Shown one piece after another: positions 13,101 to 23,666 of a stretch of DNA of 64,000 nt. Position 1 is the stretch's first letter. Each line of letters starts with the position of its first letter. Origin of the DNA: Actinernus sp. WN-2022 (Eukaryota > Cnidaria > Anthozoa > Actiniaria > Actinernidae); contig JAOWCC010000287.1 of the NCBI GenBank assembly GCA_030867875.1, forward strand, positions 193,501-257,500, read 5' to 3'. A program made the position numbers and the translations under genes. The notes under the pieces are model-generated. The model saw nothing but the letters and a program-made list of their open reading frames with translations, was not told where the DNA came from and did no database searches.

Positions 13101-13330
13101 CGGCTCATGTACATGTATGATTGTAGGATAATGAACTTGTCGTAAATATCACCATAAAACTTTAATATACCGAAATAAATGGATTTACAAGAGAAAAAAA
13201 TGCTTCATAAAATTGTGGCGATTAAATAAAGAGAGAACCGATCCAGTGAGTTCATTGTCGAGACACCTGAACCTATTTCCGACAAAGTGACGACCACGAA
13301 GGGACTTAAGTGAGTGAAATCAGCGAAACT
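10135..13330. other. Stretch without a recognisable gene
   Basis: Only short, AT-rich open frames occur. A TATAA/TATAG microsatellite (11,629-11,689) is the one clear structure. Nothing coding can be supported. Confidence 0.45.
11629..11689. repeat. Pentanucleotide microsatellite (TATAA/TATAG)n
   Basis: About 60 bp of TATAA-like units that turn into TATAG units and back. It is a simple repeat. Confidence 0.85.
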
Positions 13331-13495
13331 ATGGCGACATTAGAGGGATTAAGCAAAGCAATCGAGACGAAGTTACAACTTCTCAAGTTCACCCAGGAAC
13401 AAACACCAAAGGCGATCGAGAAAGGAGACCATACATCATTGGTACAACTTTTGCGTGATAAAATCAGTTTTCGAAAATGGTTTAGAATGCTGTAA
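13331..13495 (+). CDS. Short hypothetical ORF
   Basis: An ATG at 13,331 opens a 54-residue frame of helix-forming composition (MATLEGLSKAIETKLQ...). A 5' leader resembling that of an LTR retroelement gag gene was considered, but no primer-binding site, LTR pair or polymerase lies nearby. It may be the start of a truncated element or a chance frame. Confidence 0.25.
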   Translation: MATLEGLSKAIETKLQLLKFTQEQTPKAIEKGDHTSLVQLLRDKISFRKWFRML

Positions 13496-13499
13496 AGTC

Positions 13500-14960
13500 A
13501 TTTCGTATTCTTAACTAACTAAATAAACCCACGCCAGGGGATAATTAATTAGGAACGGTGATAATTCCGCCGCAAAAATCTCGTATTTTCCTGGCCCAAA
13601 AGCGTCGTTCACCTAGAAAGCATTTTACTTCAATCCTCAATTAACTATGCCTAAACTGTTAACAGAATCAGTTCATGAATCTACAATCTATTAAAACAAA
13701 CAGAAAGTCGTGTTGTACTAGTATCTAAATAAAATCATACCAGCGCAAAAATCATGTACAGTATTTATTTCACCGTTACTGCAATCCTTTTGCCTAAAGT
13801 GTTTCCATGCATGGATCAGTTAAAGAAATTGAGAATTCATAATGGTAGTCTCACAATAAGCTAGACAAACACAGCCATGTCCTTTTTAAGAAATTAAACT
13901 TTGACGGTCAGTTATAGAAATAACATTCTGTCGCAAAAATAGTTTCATTAAGAGAGTTAAGGGCGAATTAGGTTTACCAGTCGTTGCGGCAAAATATTGT
14001 ATCACCCTCCCCTAGTAAGACTTAAGTTAATAATCGATGGGTTTATAGGTCCTAGCATGGTTCTGACAACGTTCTTGAAAGCGGCATGAAAACTTAAGCA
14101 GGTTTTGTGAACTGCCTCCTTTCAGTTTCCGTTAAAACATCCCACCATATTGCTTTCACATCGGTATAGTTTGATATCTCTCCTGCTGCTATTTTTCGTT
14201 TCGGTACCGGTTTCATGGCACGAAAAAATGGAGCCTGTATATAATTACTTTATTGAAAGCGCTGGGAAAATATACCGCCAATAATTACTTTATTGAAGGC
14301 GCGGGAAAACATACCACATATAATTAATTCGGGATTTATGTCATTGAACCTCGTATTATTCAGCAAACAAATAAACTTCTAGAATGTGGTCTTTCACTAA
14401 AAATGTCAGAATGACACGGCATGATTCAGCAAACAATCAAACCCAACGTGTTTCTAAAAATAAGTACATAGTACAATAGAATAGGTGGGCCCCCAGCCTC
14501 GGAAGACGTCATCGACTCTAAGACAGAACGCGAAGTCCACTGGCACACACCACCCATCGAACCGCCTAACCACTTGCAAATAAAACATCCAGGAATCGAA
14601 CATCAAGTCAGCCTGTTCACTTACCTTACATCAAGTAAGTCTTATTATTTCACCGCAAAATATTGTATTACCCACAACCGAAAGTGCTGTACGCCTAGAA
14701 AACCGTTAGATACAATCCTCCACATCTTTGCGAATCAGTTAAGTACTGGCTACTGCCTCCTTTCTGATTCCGTTAAAACATCTCGCTATATTGCTTTCAC
14801 ATCGGTATAGCTCATGATATCTACCCTACTGCTATTCTTAGTGAAAAAAGCATTTTTGTCTTGGGTTTACCAATCGTTGCTGGTACCGGTTTCATAGCAT
14901 GAAAAAAGGGTGCTTGTATATAATTACTTTATTGAAAGCGCGACGGAAAACATACCGCCT
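13500..14960 (+). repeat. Imperfect direct repeats of about 190 bp
   Basis: The stretch around 14,101-14,290 recurs at about 14,745-14,945. Shared runs are TTAAAACATC, TTGCTTTCACATCGGTATAG, GGTACCGGTTTCAT and TATAATTACTTTATTGAAAG. Within the first copy the last run is repeated again about 45 bp on. No gene is visible. The block lies just left of the Polinton relic and may be part of it or of an unrelated element. Confidence 0.55.
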
Positions 14961-15339
14961 TGATAGTTCTGAATTCAATGCTATAATATTTATTTTTGCT
15001 GTTTCATGTTTGACATCATCTATGGATTTGCAACGGTCTCCTCATACGATTTTGGGGGGTTTCCCGCCTTTTACGGTTTGATTTTGTAACGGTCGCCTCA
15101 TACAATTTTTTTTTTGGGGGGGGGGGGTTTGCCGCTTTTTTTTAGGGAGTCATGTAGACATCATACTTAATTTGTAACGATCCCCCCAAACGATTGGTGG
15201 GATTCTCGAGTCATATTACAACTTCAAGTTCATATCTATTATAATTATATACAACGGGATTTATCCACACAGTGTGTCCACTGGACTTTATTGGAATCTA
15301 AAATAATTATGTTCTGTTCTGTTCTGTTCTTAGACTATG

Positions 15340-16910
15340 GCTATTTCTCAACCGAAACGTCTCAAGACTTGCCATCTCTCATTACACAACTCTGTAATTA
15401 AAATAACTTGTTTTGTAATTTATTTCTTTTGGATACACCTGATGAATAACATTCATATCACAGCTGTCGCTTCAATTTCTGCCGCCTTCAATGGCAAGAA
15501 TATTTTACCCTAGATCAAAATGTAATTACCATTACCCCAGACGACGACAATCCGCTATTCTTTCAATCATTTTCTCTCGTCATTGTGCCCATACCTAAAA
15601 TTAGACCGGATTATGTAGATGTTAATTTCTGGGGGAATTTCAATTTTCACGATAGAAATTACATGAGCAAATTTATGCTAATATTGTGAAAGCAAAAACG
15701 ACCCAGGCGAGTATTACGTTTTTTATAATCCGCCATCGGATGCGGTAAATTATGTTTTATACATTCCTTTCACATATGTTTTCTATCCTGCAGGGAAACC
15801 GCAACACCTCAATCGAGGCCGTGATTGTCGACTCTGGGATGTAAAATGGTACACCACATATCTTTCTTCCACCCTATCTAAAGATCTTTGCTCGTGTCAT
15901 TTCTGTGAATATTGGGTCTACTGGATCAGAATCAGTTTTTCTCGAGCTTCCCTAGAATGATAAATGTCTTATCGCGTCTGGTGACACATACCCTGGATCA
16001 GAGGTTGGAAACCGCCTCTCCTAGATCACATTAGCTTCTCCTTTCTCACATCAACGATGCGGCTCCGCGACTCGGGCTGACGTCTCGCTTCGAGCCTCTG
16101 GCATCCAGGGTAGGTGACACATTGGGAAGTCTGTAAGCATACCCCACCCCACTCGATTTTTTCTTCGCATGTCATTATTCGTGTCACACCGCATGATGAA
16201 TTATAAACGTACCTTACATTTTTATGGATTTTCTTTTCTGGACGAACTAATACTGAATATCACTTTGGTTGATTCGCACATACATTGTATCAATGAACTC
16301 CCGCTAGCCGGACAACTGAGGTATATGTCGATTATTGTGACAAAACGTTGAAAAATTTGTGGACACAAACTGTCTGTGTAAACCTTATCGGCCATGAACC
16401 ATGAAGCCCTTATCTCAGGCAAAATGCCGGCTTGTTTCCGTAATCTTTTTTCCCCAAGTTATTTATGCTAATTTTCTCACCCAAGAAGCTTTACTCGTGC
16501 ATACCCCACTAATCACACCGTTAAGTCATTTCCCTGATTCAAGAACGATCCCAGACCTTAAAGGTCAAACGAAACTCCATAGTCCATACCATCGTTTGCC
16601 ACCTTAAAATATGCGAAACTTGCCAACAATCTAATGCCTATGATCTATTGGGTGCTGATTACTCCTCATTCGAAACAAGGCCGTATAGTTAACCAACTTT
16701 TTTTGTTTATTCTTCTTTAGGATAGATCTGGTGAAAAACATACCGAATGACCTTCAATGGCAGAATTATTGTACACCAAACCAGAATGTCATTATCATCA
16801 CACCACATCATGACACCCCTCTATTTTTTCAGTCGTTTTGCCTTGTCATCGTTCCCATGCCAAAAATAAGACCAGATTCTGCCGATGCTAATTTGTGGAA
16901 TCGATGACCA
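15340..16910 (+). pseudogene. Relic copies of the Cys-rich intron-containing Polinton gene
   Basis: The start (ATGGCTATTTCTCAACCG) matches the start of the gene at 47,289. Most of exon 1 is deleted, and the second exon follows with its acceptor AG mutated. Downstream at 16,160-16,350 sequence like the last exon is joined directly to exon-1-like sequence. A second copy of exon-2-like sequence follows at about 16,720-16,930. The relic thus once held at least two tandem copies of this gene. All frames are broken. Confidence 0.65.
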
Positions 16911-17119
16911 AGACAGAAATTATATGAGCAGGCTACCAAGATGCAATTTTTTTTTTACAATGACCTACAAATGTATGCTGCAAGAATTTTTGCTCTTTTG
17001 ACATTTTTTCGTGACATTATCTCTGCACGAATGTTTTTCTTAACATTTTTCCTTGCATGATTTGTTACGGTTTCTTTCCACCCCCTCCATCACTATTCTA
17101 ATGCTTCATCCCTAAGTGG

Positions 17120-17510
17120 CTTAGCCTGTTGACTGGCTTGATTTCCTTTTGTTTTGTTTTTCTAAGTGGTGTTTCTAATACAAAGCGTAATTAAAAGATT
17201 GCAAAAAAGATTACGAAGTAGATTTCATTTTTTTTGCTTAATGACTACTAGAGGCCATTAATTATACTGTACCCTCTGGAAGGTTGGCCGTGCCAACCGA
17301 AACATCGGTATTAATTATATATCTTCCCTAATTGTACAATAATCCTTTCATTTTGTCAGTATACATTATGTATACATTTTCAATCAAAATGACCGCTAGA
17401 GTCCAATACGATACTAAGTGGTTTAGCCTGCTGGCTGGCTAGATTTCCTTTTGTTTTATTTTTCTAAGTGGTGTTTCAAATAAAATGAGTAATTAAAAGT
17501 TTACAAATGA
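17120..17510 (+). repeat. Direct repeat in the Polinton relic
   Basis: About 85 bp containing GGCTTGATTTCCTTTTGTTT and TTTCTAAGTGGTGTTTC occur at about 17,110-17,200 and again at 17,400-17,500. A single related copy lies in the complete element near 49,220-49,290, beside its 56-bp tandem repeats. Confidence 0.55.
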
Positions 17511-17559
17511 GAGTAAATAAAACATCGAGTTGCCAATACACTAGTCGGTCATTGTTTAA

Positions 17560-18546
17560 CCCTTTCACTCCCGTGGGGTTTAGACTGATTTTTGGCTCTT
17601 TCTAGACTGCAAAGAACCCTCCCCCCTAAGTAAACTGTAGTCATTGTTACCATGGAATTTTCATCTGACCAACAATACTGGGGGCTCAAAGTTTTGTCGG
17701 CCATTTTGGATACGTTGACGTCGCATTGCTACGGAGCTGGAGGGAAGTTTGTTTGGGGGAAAACAGAATTTAAGGCTTTGTAATGCATTTTTATTTTTTA
17801 TTTTTAGAGTGCTGGAGGACATCATTAAGTCAGAGCTTGAATCAGTACTTTCTCGAAGAACTGAGTCTGTGCCTGCTATTGTGATAGAGAAAGAGCCTCA
17901 TTTTCCACTCGTGAATGGGCCAGGACGTCTTCTGTCACTTTAGCGTGAGCTTTATAAATGGAGGTCTGGAGCCACCTATCATAGCCTTTTTGGAATATTG
18001 GACAACATTTACTTGCCATTGATTCCAATATGAAGCTATTAGGTCGAAATGGCTTGAAGAATGAAAATGGGGGAAGGGCCGTGCCGCTGTTTGGTAGGAT
18101 TTTCCAGCATGCTTTGCGGTCGTTATGGATGAATTTAGCTTGCCGTGAAGTGCTTGTGGCAGAATGGCTTGGTTCTGGGCAAGTTTAGGTGTTGAGAGAC
18201 AGAAAGTGAGGTTAGTGCAAACATGAAACTTTAAATGTTATGTGAAATATGCATTTTTGAGAGGAAATGTAGAATCTGAGGAGAAATAATTATTTTTGGA
18301 AGTGCTATTTTAGTCTTTTTTTCTGAAATGAAATAATGTCAACGATAGTTAACTTATGCAAAGAAAGGAGGATTTAGATGAAATTATTCATTTTTAATAT
18401 GCCTAATGCAGTTCAATAGGATCATTGGTCTATACATTAAGGTGTGTGGGAATCTCAGGGCATTGCTCTTTGAACTTAGTCAGATTTAAACCCTCAAAGC
18501 AAGTAACCAGTAATAGTGCCATATGGCACTCTTGGGAGTGAAAGGG
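17560..18546. mobile_element. piggyBac-like non-autonomous transposon nested in the Polinton relic
   Basis: The element starts CCCTTTCACTCCC and ends with the exact reverse complement GGGAGTGAAAGGG, flanked on both sides by TTAA (17,556-17,559 and 18,547-18,550). A TTAA duplication and CCC...GGG ends are the piggyBac signature. Outside the TTAA the Polinton relic resumes on both sides. It is 987 bp long and encodes no transposase. One exon-like frame ends in a stop at 17,943. Confidence 0.8.
17812..17943 (+). CDS. Exon-like ORF inside the piggyBac-like element
   Basis: A frame following a TTTTTATTTTTAG acceptor-like site reads VLEDIIKSELESVLSR and continues to a stop at 17,943. It has protein-like, helix-forming composition but no recognised family. 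It could be a captured host exon or the remains of the autonomous element. Confidence 0.25.
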   Translation: MEDIIKSELESVLSRRTESVPAIVIEKEPHFPLVNGPGRLLSL

Positions 18547-18550
18547 TTAA

Positions 18551-18985
18551 TGTCTAACAGGGAAGTAGGTTGGTGTAGCCTGCTGCTGAGGGGCATAGTA
18601 GGCCGGTGGCACCAAGGGATAAGGGGACATACTGGGAACTCTCAATGTGGCGTCATTAGGCTGGGGCCCTTCCACGTGCCATTAAAGGGTGGGGCAGTAC
18701 AAGTTTGATACATGCGTTTATGATTTTTCTCTGTATGCGATCTGCCAGTCTTCAATACGAGCTTGTTTTGGCTACATTTCTTCACGTTTCTTACCACCCA
18801 CTCCGGCTTGCACGTGGGTCTAACCATCAACTCTGAACCTCTAGGCGATTTTCCATCTTCGTGATGACTGGCGTAAAATGAGCATTGGTATTGATTTTTA
18901 GTGACCCTTCCACATCGGTAAACGTTTGTAGTACTTCCATCGCGCGCATTACATTACACCGATTTCGCCAATTCTATTCTGGGGT
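18551..18985 (-). pseudogene. Relic of the right-arm accessory gene (homologue of 49,954-49,385)
   Basis: Minus-strand sequence matches the accessory gene of the complete element, including a KTGRSHTEKNHKRMYQ-like segment against its KTGISHSEKNPNRMYQ. Stops and indels break the frame. It occupies the same place relative to the TIR as in the complete element. Confidence 0.7.
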
Positions 18986-19069
18986 TTATTTTTTTAACAC
19001 GATGTAGTCACGCAAAATTTTTGCATTCTTAAAACCATTAGGAAAGTGGCTCCATCGTCACTACCCATA

Positions 19070-19374
19070 AAGTTGGGCTGCCTTTTGCGCGTGCGCGTTT
19101 TTATACCGCCCCAAAAGCCGTGCCGCGCGCCTCTGACGCGTATCCGCCGCTTTTTGATCCACCCCCACCGTCCCTTGCGCTTCCAAGACCTTTTCTCCAT
19201 TTTGCCTATGACGTATTTCCGGAATGACGTCATTTCTTGAGCCCACGCTGCAAAAACCGCTGATGACTGACATCATCGGGGTCAACACCTTGACCTTTTT
19301 GACAACATTTCTTTTGTTCTTTGCTTCATTTGCATAAAAGTACCCCTGCACCCAACTACCCCTACCTTACTACT
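19070..19374 (-). repeat. Right TIR of the Polinton relic
   Basis: The sequence is closely similar to the right TIR at 50,647-50,973, but lacks an internal stretch of about 50 bp next to GCTGATGA. It keeps an intact CCGGAA/CGTCA composite site at about 19,208-19,230, which is damaged in the right TIR of the complete copy. Confidence 0.85.
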
Positions 19375-20440
19375 TGGGCTGATCCCGGGTAAATTGCACT
19401 CAAATAGCCTGAAACAGGCTTTGCTTTGATAACGTGTGTGAGCTCCTGAACATGAATGAATGAATTGACCAGTAATGAAACGAGCAGGGGCCGAATTGAT
19501 CAAAATTACTCTAATTCTAAAATGAAGGTCATCACATGATAAGAGCATGTTGAAATTAGCATGTGTGCTGGGGTTTAAAGCAGCTTTCGAGCTCGACGCT
19601 AGAGTAACCAGATTCTGAGGCCTATGATCTAAAGTGAGGCTGACGGTCTTGGGGGCTATGCCATGCTGATGAGTCCTAACAAGGACGAAACAGCTGTACA
19701 TGGTTGCCACTCTACCGGTAATAAGATGTGAGCATGCGTATTAGACGCTAGCTACGTCATAGCGTGTGTTGGGTAGTGCCATGCAACGAGTTTGGTGCTA
19801 AGTTTGACGTGATTCAAGTGAATCTTGTCTGAATAGGCCCCTTGCAGCTAACAAATCACGTGGTTGTACTTAAGCCTTGTACGAGATCGGTAGTGCTATT
19901 AGCAAAACCTGTTTGTAAATTGTATTTTCCACCTCCAATCGATTGTCGATCTTGCTTAAACAGCGTTTTTAAAGATAGCTTGCTCTCCAGCAGCCATAGC
20001 AACGTATTTCCCATGGGGATCACGAGCTCAATTCATTCGTATTATATCAGCATGTGACCGTTAGCTGCAAAGGGCCTATTATAAGCAATTGAAATTTCTT
20101 TGTCCCTGCAAAATTTTGCAATGAATTTGTGGTTTGGAGGGACAATGTTAAACAATTACATATCCTTAAAGTGCCTATAACCCCAAATTTGAAGTAATTT
20201 TTATAAATTCTTTACATCCTTCTAATCAATAATTCGAAGTGAAAAAAAGGAAAAAAGTAAGAGTTCGACCTTATTTCTGGCGTCAAACATTGTAAAACAA
20301 GCCGATTTCGGCACCCTGTCCCAAATGGCCGTCAGCTGGAGTCTGGAAGTAGCCTGGGAACGAAAACGTCATAGTGAGAGAAAGCGAACAACCAAACAAA
20401 GACATAAAAACAGAGCGAACGAGCGAATAACTCGATTTGA
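19375..20440. other. Intergenic stretch
   Basis: No gene is recognised. It contains one copy of a dispersed repeat (19,865-19,945, around GAGATCGGTAGTGCTATTAG) that recurs at 55,538-55,605. Confidence 0.4.
19865..19945 (+). repeat. Dispersed repeat shared with 55,538-55,605
   Basis: Both places share GAGATCGGTAGTG, CAAAACCTGTTTGTAAAT and TATTTTCCACCT in the same order and orientation. The family is unknown. Confidence 0.55.
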
Positions 20441-20441
20441 A

Positions 20442-21654
20442 ATGCCAAACAGATGCCAAAGAGATGTATTTGGGGGCTCTAGGAATGAGCCAGACTCAAA
20501 AAAAGGAGAGCTCTAACACAAGGTCCCGTTTTTAAGCGATGATCGGCCAGAAGCAAAGAAAAGAAGACGCCAGTGGTTGAGATTCGTGCGAACGTAACAA
20601 AGCGAGCGAAGTGGGAACCGACGAAGAATTCCAGCGTTTGTTTGGTTCACTCCAAGCCGGAAGACTTTATAAGATTTTCTTTAGTCCTTGACTCTACGCC
20701 AAGACTGAAGTCGGTTGAATATGGAGTTGTTCCTATTCCATCAGTCCATGCCATCGAAACCGATAAGCCATTCTCCGATTTTGGTAAGTGTTTTTGTATT
20801 TAGTTTGCGGCAATACAGCATTACAGTAGCCTCCTATACTCTATAGCAACCGTTGTGTAGCGCTTCCGTTTCACTCCATTCCCCGGAATAGGAGGCTAGT
20901 AATACAGTGGAACCTACATGTATAAAGAACTTACGAGGGAAAGGTCAAAGGAAGAAAACTTCATTATGACCGGGTTCCACGTACTGAACATTGTTTTCAC
21001 CACAAGAGTATTAAACTAAGAGAGTGTATGTTATATTGTTATTTAGTATAAGAGAATTAACCATGAATAAATCAGACAACTGTACCTATGGACACCATGC
21101 TTAACAAGCAGCCAAGGGCAGAAGCAACCCAGAAGAGACAACAAATGATGACTGTTATAGATGTTCCCCCTACAGCTCCAGGTAATTCAAATTGTTTGTA
21201 TGAAACAGTTTGTATATAAAACAATTTTGCACAAAAGAAACTATTCAAATTCTGAAAATATTCAAACAAAATCGAGTCTGTGCTGATCACACCTCCAATA
21301 ACACCTAGCTCTTGCTCAAGCAGTGCATGTACACCCACATTTATCAAACTGTTTTACACGTAATATATATACTGCTTGTTTAGTCTTTCGAGACTAAACA
21401 AAATATTGAAATACCAGCTGGAAACGTATAATACACTGTAAGTTTGCATTTGAAACGAAACCAGTGCTTTATTTACCATAAACCAATATATATACCCATA
21501 ACTTAATAATAATTGTTATTTTTGTATTTTAGTGCCAGAAGTTCCAGTTCCACTTGCTGTAAGGCCAGAAATTCCAGTTCCACCTGCTGTAAGGCCCACA
21601 TCAACCAAGGCAAAACCCCATTGCTCAGTGTGCAAGAAACGTATTAAATTTTAA
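20442..21654 (+). pseudogene. THAP-domain gene copy with a disrupted THAP exon
   Basis: Exon 1 (20,442-20,783, donor GTAAGT) starts MPNRC and shows THAP zinc-finger landmarks: an HKVPF segment, the SDDRPEAKKRRRQWLRFV segment with the family tryptophan, a WEPTKNSSVC segment and a PEDF end. It is broken by an in-frame TAA at 20,514 and by a frameshift near 20,595. The expected His-Phe pair reads His-Ser. A middle exon lies at about 21,076-21,181, and a last exon at 21,533-21,654 has two PVPxAVRPExP-like repeats and ends HCSVCKKRIKF. THAP domains bind DNA. This copy is probably dead or misassembled. Confidence 0.6.
20826..20900. repeat. Short hairpin around AGCCTCCTAT
   Basis: TAGCCTCCTAT near 20,828 and ATAGGAGGCTA near 20,890 are reverse complements in the first THAP-gene intron. 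This may be a small MITE. Confidence 0.5.
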
Positions 21655-21729
21655 TTAAATTAAATTGTTAATCTCTAAATTATATATTATGTTTCTTTTT
21701 TGAATTTATTTGTGGAACATCTGTAAACT

Positions 21730-21887
21730 ACAATCTCGGACAAATTGAGTAGGAAAACATATCCCCCCCTCCCCCCATTTCAGTGATGAGAGCATAGGCA
21801 AACTGAAATGGACCATGATTTAACATCATTGAATAGGGAGGAGGGGGGTCTTAATTTTCCAACTAAATTGACCGAGATTGTAGCTAA
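21730..21887. mobile_element. Small MITE with ACTACAATCTCGG ends
   Basis: The left arm around CTACAATCTCGGACAAATTG and the right arm, read in reverse, agree over about 30 bp with a few mismatches. The spacer of roughly 95 bp has no gene. Confidence 0.6.
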
Positions 21888-22237
21888 GTATGTCCTCCTC
21901 GTTAAATAAAGTATTGTATTGTGTAAACCTATGAAAGAGCATAAAGGTGTTGATTGTCCAAAGAACAACCCTCTCAGTGATTTGATATTTTATAAATGGA
22001 CAATCTAAGTAGCAATATATTATACTGTCAACTTCCATAGGCTAATCACTCTTGTGACCAACTCAGTGAAATCGATTGCCCTATTTCATTATGACGTCAC
22101 ATCAAAACAAATAGATGAAAGCCACCATTCTTATTATATTGGGAAAATTAGCCAATTTGAAGGAAGGCGATCTATGGCAGAACAGCTTTATTTTGTATGT
22201 CTATTGTTAAAGATGAGTGTTTTGACCCCCTAAAATG

Positions 22238-22686
22238 CAGGGCTCGAAATTGCGCCCGATACGGGCGTAAATACGCCTAGATTTTTTCGATTTACGCCTA
22301 ACGTTTTCCACTTAGGCGTAATTTTACGCCTAGATCCTCTTACAAAGGTAAAAATTATTGGAAGACAAGTCTTATTTCCAAATCTCTAAAACGATTTGAA
22401 ACTTTTTTGTCTGTTGTTTCAAGTTTGAAATGCATAGTTTACTAATTACGCGGCGACGTTTGGCGTGTGAAGTCTGAACTTTTAACTGCAAAATGTCAAA
22501 GTTTGACAGCTCCTGTAATGTAAACTATTTTCCCGCGCGAAACAAGTTGTTTTGCATGACAAAACTGACCTATAGATAGCCGGAGCTGTCAAACTTTGAC
22601 ATTTACGCCTAAATTTTGGAGAATTACGCCTAAATTTTTTAAGCTGGGCGTAAAATGACGCCTCTTTCCCTTAATTTCGAGCCCTG
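22238..22686. mobile_element. MITE with CAGGGCTCGAAATT ends
   Basis: CAGGGCTCGAAATT at the left and AATTTCGAGCCCTG at the right are perfect inverted ends of a 449-bp unit. The inside holds several TTACGCCTA-type motifs on both strands and a second inverted pair around GTCAAAGTTTGACAGCTCC. CAGGG ends suggest a hAT-like family, but no 8-bp target duplication was found. Confidence 0.65.
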
Positions 22687-22925
22687 AGATGGCAGCTGTG
22701 TCTATCATGTGACACCATAATTAAATAGGGCAATTGAATTTGAGGCTTAAAGGGGCTATGTCATGGTACTATGCATGTATGGAGTCAGTGTTCCATTGGT
22801 GAGTTAAAACAGTTCAACCCCCTCCTTCAATGCTTGATTGAAAGTATGTTCATTATTTTACTTGAATAATGTATATAAATTTACAGTTTATTAGTCATTT
22901 TTGAATATTTGCTTTGATCTTAACC

Positions 22926-23020
22926 ATCCCACATGTGCGACAGGTTCGTCAGTTCATATGAGAATCGCTGATAATGAGAGTGACAGTCCAGCCTGGACAT
23001 CTAATGTAATGGTCTCTCAC
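22926..23020 (-). repeat. Dispersed repeat, copy 2
   Basis: This is the reverse complement of the repeat at 1000-1090, sharing TTCATATGAGAATCGCTGAT. Confidence 0.6.
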
Positions 23021-23666
23021 CATGACACACTCCCTTTAAGGTTAGGCCAGAGCATTGAAAACATGTCCATCTTGTAAAAGGGGTTAGTCAGATTTTACTG
23101 TTTTCCAATTTACTACTCAAACATTTAAATTTTAATATTATAATCCTATTTTCAATTATAGAAAGGAACCCAGGGTGCAATGCAAGTGCTTTCCAATAGC
23201 CCAGGGCTAGTAGTTTGGCTTGTCAGGGTAGTGATTCCTGTTCACAGGTTGCCTGAATGGGCAAGTAACATTTTGCTTCTTTTTGTACGACTCAGGTAAT
23301 TTACTTTGCAATTTAAAAGCTTAATTCGGACCAGCTCCCAAGAGCTTTAGGCTACTAAACCCGGCAAGCACACAAAATTTGCATGTATACAGTACAAATA
23401 AAATGTATACATAATAGTGATGCAATAAACCATTAAAAATAATACTGGTAGTTATGAATGGCAATATGGACATACATGTAGGTTAATAGCCCACACTCGA
23501 TATATGCTTCACTTCTCACACTCTGGGGCATAATTAAATTCATTAATCACTACACAATATTCCCCAGAGCCTTGTATTGAATCATTTGTATGTGACCAGT
23601 GAAGCCTATATCAAAAGTGGCCAATGGCACTCAAAGTTTGACTGTTCATTGTTGTTCTCCTTAAAG

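Larger units (their letters stand above)
15010..19374 (+). mobile_element. Decayed right end of a second Polinton element
   Basis: This stretch is collinear, with gaps, with 46.6-50.97 kb of the complete Polinton. The matches are the leader before the accessory gene (15,225-15,370), its second exon (about 15,400-15,700), the convergent accessory gene (18,551-18,985) and the right TIR ending CCTTACTACT at 19,374. The left TIR and the whole virion and replication block are absent, so it is a truncated relic. Its orientation is the same as the complete element. The first 200 bp (about 15,020-15,215) match 46,570-46,760 in reverse orientation, which implies an internal inversion. It is interrupted by a piggyBac-like insertion. 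Confidence 0.8.

Noticed and set aside
12400..13500. Possible LTR retrotransposon 5' end
   Set aside because: No repeat pair, primer-binding site or polymerase was found. Only a short frame remains, which is listed at low confidence.
13500..15010. Left end of the relic Polinton
   Set aside because: No sequence resembling the TIR occurs here, and the direct repeats do not match the complete element.
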